24,439 bases of DNA from JAVKBW01 sp964352715. Its GTDB lineage: Bacteria > Pseudomonadota > Alphaproteobacteria > UBA8366 > Aestuariispiraceae. Under the pieces are notes generated by a model. It made no database searches, was not told the DNA's origin, and saw nothing but the letters and a program-made list of their open reading frames with translations. Location: the NCBI GenBank assembly GCA_964352715.1, contig CAYGSU010000063.1, forward strand, positions 1 to 24,439. Direction: 5' to 3'. Positions 22,385 to 24,439 of the stretch are shown one piece after another. Numbering within the stretch: position 1 is the first letter of the stretch; the number at the start of each line of letters is the position of its first letter. A program made the translations under genes and the position numbers.

Positions 22385-23239
22385 TCAGGCGCCGGTTGCG
22401 TGACTGGAATAGAAGGCCTGGATCGACCGCAACCGCTGCGCCGGATCTTCCAGCGCCCGCAGCGTGCGATAGAACGCCATGTTGCGGTCGACCGCGCCGG
22501 GTCCGAGATCGAGCGATGCGACCGCGCGGGCTTCATCTTCCAGACCGGCCAGCGCATAGCCGAGCGCCAGGGTCTGGCGGTATTGCGCCGGGGTGCCCTT
22601 CTGGTTGGCGATGGTTCTCAGAAGTTCCAGCCCCTCGTCCATTTCGCCGGCCAGGACCAGCGACAGACCGAGATTGTGCTGCAGATCGAGATTGCCGGGC
22701 GACGCCGTCAGGCCTTCGCGGTAGATCGCCTTGGCGGCGTCATGATTGCCCAGCAGGTCCTGCGCCACGCCCATGCCGAGATAGATCCGGTAATCGTCCG
22801 GCGTCAGAATCTTGGCCTGTTCGTAATGCGGCAGGGCCAGGGCCGGCTCGTCAATCGATACCAGGGCATTCGCCATGCCGCGTCTTGCATCGGCGTTCTG
22901 CGGGTCAAGGGTCAGTGCCGCGCGGAAAGCACGCGTGGCTTCTTCGGGCGATCCGCCCTCGGCCAGTGCGTATCCCAGCTTGACCAGCGGCGTGGGTTCC
23001 TGCGGGGCGGCGTTGTGAGCGCTGCGGTAAAGGGTAACAGCACCCGAATAATCGCCCTGGGAAAGGTTCAAGTCACCGGCTTCGATCAAGGCCGCGACCG
23101 TCGAGGTGTTTGGTCCCTGGGCAAGCCGGGCCTGTTCACTCTGGGCGGCGCAACCGGCCACCGCCAGTCCAAGCGAGAGGGCCAAGGCGCGAAGCGCAGT
23201 GCGTCGGACATCGGCCGGATATATCGGAGCGTGTTTCAT
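22385..23239 (-). CDS. tadD: TadD-like TPR lipoprotein
   Basis: A 284-residue outer-membrane lipoprotein: a signal peptide with lipobox AVAGC (C30), then a run of about six tetratricopeptide repeats from residue 50 (for example LIEAGDLNLSQGDYSGAVTLYRSA, LGYALAEGG, LGMGVAQDLLGNHDAAKAIYREGL). TadD-type TPR proteins act in secretin assembly, much as PilF does for type IV pili. The ATG at 23239 is chosen over an upstream TTG-region start because it begins the signal peptide directly; AGG lies nine bases before it. It is on the opposite strand from the rest of the cluster, and its start codon overlaps that of tadE at CATG (23237-23240). The TPR and lipoprotein calls are firm; tadD is inferred from context. 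Confidence 0.87.
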   Translation of the reverse strand: MKHAPIYPADVRRTALRALALSLGLAVAGCAAQSEQARLAQGPNTSTVAALIEAGDLNLSQGDYSGAVTLYRSAHNAAPQEPTPLVKLGYALAEGGSPEEATRAFRAALTLDPQNADARRGMANALVSIDEPALALPHYEQAKILTPDDYRIYLGMGVAQDLLGNHDAAKAIYREGLTASPGNLDLQHNLGLSLVLAGEMDEGLELLRTIANQKGTPAQYRQTLALGYALAGLEDEARAVASLDLGPGAVDRNMAFYRTLRALEDPAQRLRSIQAFYSSHATGA

Positions 23240-23867
23240 GGGCTGTAACCTAATCGACAAAACCGTGCTTTGTGTAAAAAAATACATTGCATTTCAGACG
23301 ATTGCTCGGTTCTCGCGGCTTGGCAAGGACAGTCGCGGCGCCGCCGCGCTGGAATTCGCCCTTACTGCGCCATTCATGATAACGCTGATGGTCGGAATCA
23401 TGGAAATCGCAATGATGAGTTTTTCGTCCGCACTTGTCGAAGGGGCGGTGCGGAACGCCTCGCGATTCGGCATTACCGGTCTGGAAGTCGATGGCGGTGT
23501 GTCACGGGAAACGGCGATAATTCAGCAGATTCAGCATGATACGCTGGGCATGATCGAAGTCGACAATTCAAACATCCAGACCCTGGTCTATCCAAGCTTC
23601 GAGGATATCGGCCTGCCTGAGCCGTTTACTGACGATTCCCCCGCAAACGGAATTTTCGATCAGGGCGAAACCTTCAACGATATCAACGGCAATGGCCAGT
23701 GGGACCCTGATATGGGGCTGGCCGGGGCCGGCGGGCCGGGCGATGTGGTGGTGTATCGCGTGTCTTATGAATGGCCGCTGATGCTTGGCCTGTTGTCGAA
23801 CGTGTTCGGCACGAGCATCGACCTCGGGGCGTCGATTGCCGTGCGCAACGAACCCTACGACGGATAG
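23238..23867 (+). CDS. tadE: TadE-like minor pseudopilin with a calcium-loop-like insertion
   Basis: A 209-residue TadE-family protein. The prepilin-like site is SRGAAALEFALTAPF: G34 before the cut, then Glu (+5) and Phe (+6), followed by one hydrophobic helix (about 41-62), so CpaA should process it. The exported part holds an Asp/Asn/Gly-rich block (137-160), with NGIFDQGETF and DINGNGQWD, resembling an EF-hand-like calcium loop of the kind found in secreted proteins. The start ATG at 23238 has GGAG (23225-23228) nine bases upstream; using it makes the start overlap the tadD start on the other strand. A GTG near 23262 is an alternative without a ribosome site. It is followed 17 bases later by the TadF-like gene. 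Confidence 0.88.
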   Translation: MGCNLIDKTVLCVKKYIAFQTIARFSRLGKDSRGAAALEFALTAPFMITLMVGIMEIAMMSFSSALVEGAVRNASRFGITGLEVDGGVSRETAIIQQIQHDTLGMIEVDNSNIQTLVYPSFEDIGLPEPFTDDSPANGIFDQGETFNDINGNGQWDPDMGLAGAGGPGDVVVYRVSYEWPLMLGLLSNVFGTSIDLGASIAVRNEPYDG

Positions 23868-23884
23868 GCGGAAGGAAACAGGCA

Positions 23885-24439
23885 ATGCACAGGTTTCTGA
23901 AGTTTCTGAGGCGGTTTTCGTCCGAGCGGCGTGGCGGGGTGCTGATCGAGGTTGGTATGGCAGCACCCATCCTCGTGATCTTCCTGATCAGCGCTTTCGA
24001 TACGGCGCGGTTCGTGCTGATCAACCAGAAGGTTCAGCGCACGGCGATGACGGCGGCGGATCTTGCGGCGCGAACCAAGACGATGGACCAGAACGATCTC
24101 AACAACCTGTTCGCAGCGGCGGATGAAGTGTCACGCCCCTATGCGGTGCTCGACAGTGGACGGGTCATCGTCTCGTCCGTGGTAGGCCAACAGAACGGTG
24201 AAGTGCGGGTCGGCTGGCAACGCTCCGGCGGCACGGCCACGAGCGCCAGCCGGATCGGTCTGGAAGGCGGGCTGGCCGATATCCAGGAACCGGAAATGGT
24301 GGACAACGAATTGTCCGTCATCGTTGCCGAGGTCTTCTACGATTTCGAACCGATCTTCATCGGCATGCCGGAAGCCCAGACCCTGTATCATCAGGCGACG
24401 TTCCGTCCTCGCCTATCGCGGCAGGTGGAGCTGGAATAG
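23885..24439 (+). CDS. tadF: TadE/TadF-like minor pseudopilin
   Basis: A 184-residue protein whose stop codon is the last three bases of the window. After a basic N-terminus (HRFLKFLRRFSSERR) comes the pseudopilin site RGGVLIEVGMAAP, with cleavage predicted after G17, Glu at +5, and a hydrophobic helix to about residue 40. AFDTARFVLINQKVQRTAMTAADLAAR is the TadE/TadG/TadF-type region found after the helix. The rest is a small exported domain without cysteines. The ATG at 23885 has GGAAGGA upstream. It is probably co-transcribed with tadE. The family also includes TadG, but the absence of a VWA domain and the short length favour TadF. Confidence 0.85.
   Translation: MHRFLKFLRRFSSERRGGVLIEVGMAAPILVIFLISAFDTARFVLINQKVQRTAMTAADLAARTKTMDQNDLNNLFAAADEVSRPYAVLDSGRVIVSSVVGQQNGEVRVGWQRSGGTATSASRIGLEGGLADIQEPEMVDNELSVIVAEVFYDFEPIFIGMPEAQTLYHQATFRPRLSRQVELE

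Overview
The window looks like a chromosomal segment of an alphaproteobacterium. Three things suggest this: the GC-rich coding sequence, the alphaproteobacterial form of the Tad/Cpa pilus locus, and the doeA-doeB ectoine-degradation pair. Ectoine use points to a marine or saline habitat, but genus and species cannot be read from the sequence. There are no rRNA, tRNA, CRISPR, insertion-sequence or phage genes.

Left part (1-5208), metabolism. A Tat-exported protein, cut by the window edge and probably an ABC-transporter binding protein, reads leftward. Divergent from it is doeA-doeB, which converts ectoine to N-acetyl-diaminobutyrate and then diaminobutyrate. Facing doeB is a two-gene operon for an ADP-forming acyl-CoA ligase. 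It resembles succinyl-CoA synthetase but carries the residue pattern of malate-CoA ligase (MtkA/MtkB).

Middle (5209-11467). A large membrane-anchored PAS-GGDEF-EAL protein for c-di-GMP turnover starts at a TTG codon behind a structured leader. Next come a TauD-family dioxygenase gene on the minus strand and, divergent from it, a class III omega-aminotransferase gene followed by an SDR gene, probably one operon.

Right part (11486-24439), a Tad (tight adherence) pilus island. The order is tadG (minus), a 350-bp AT-rich divergent control region, then flp-cpaA-cpaB-cpaC-cpaD-cpaE-cpaF-tadB-tadC (plus), tadD (minus), and tadE and a tadE/tadF-like gene (plus). The genes from cpaB onward are tightly packed, several with 4-base stop/start overlaps. 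CpaA should process Flp and the two pseudopilins. CpaF, TadB and TadC form the inner-membrane motor and platform, CpaE localises it, CpaC with CpaD and TadD forms the outer-membrane channel, and CpaB links the two. The adjacent c-di-GMP gene could share a surface-lifestyle theme, but that is only proximity.

Points that stand out: a duplicated N-terminal domain in CpaF; a nested RNA-type hairpin between flp and cpaA; paired inverted and direct repeats upstream of flp; tadD and tadE starting on opposite strands of the same CATG; an inverted repeat overlapping the promoter of the putative transporter gene; and the malate-type signature of the CoA ligase. I did not find a wholly new system. The novelty is in variations on a Tad locus.
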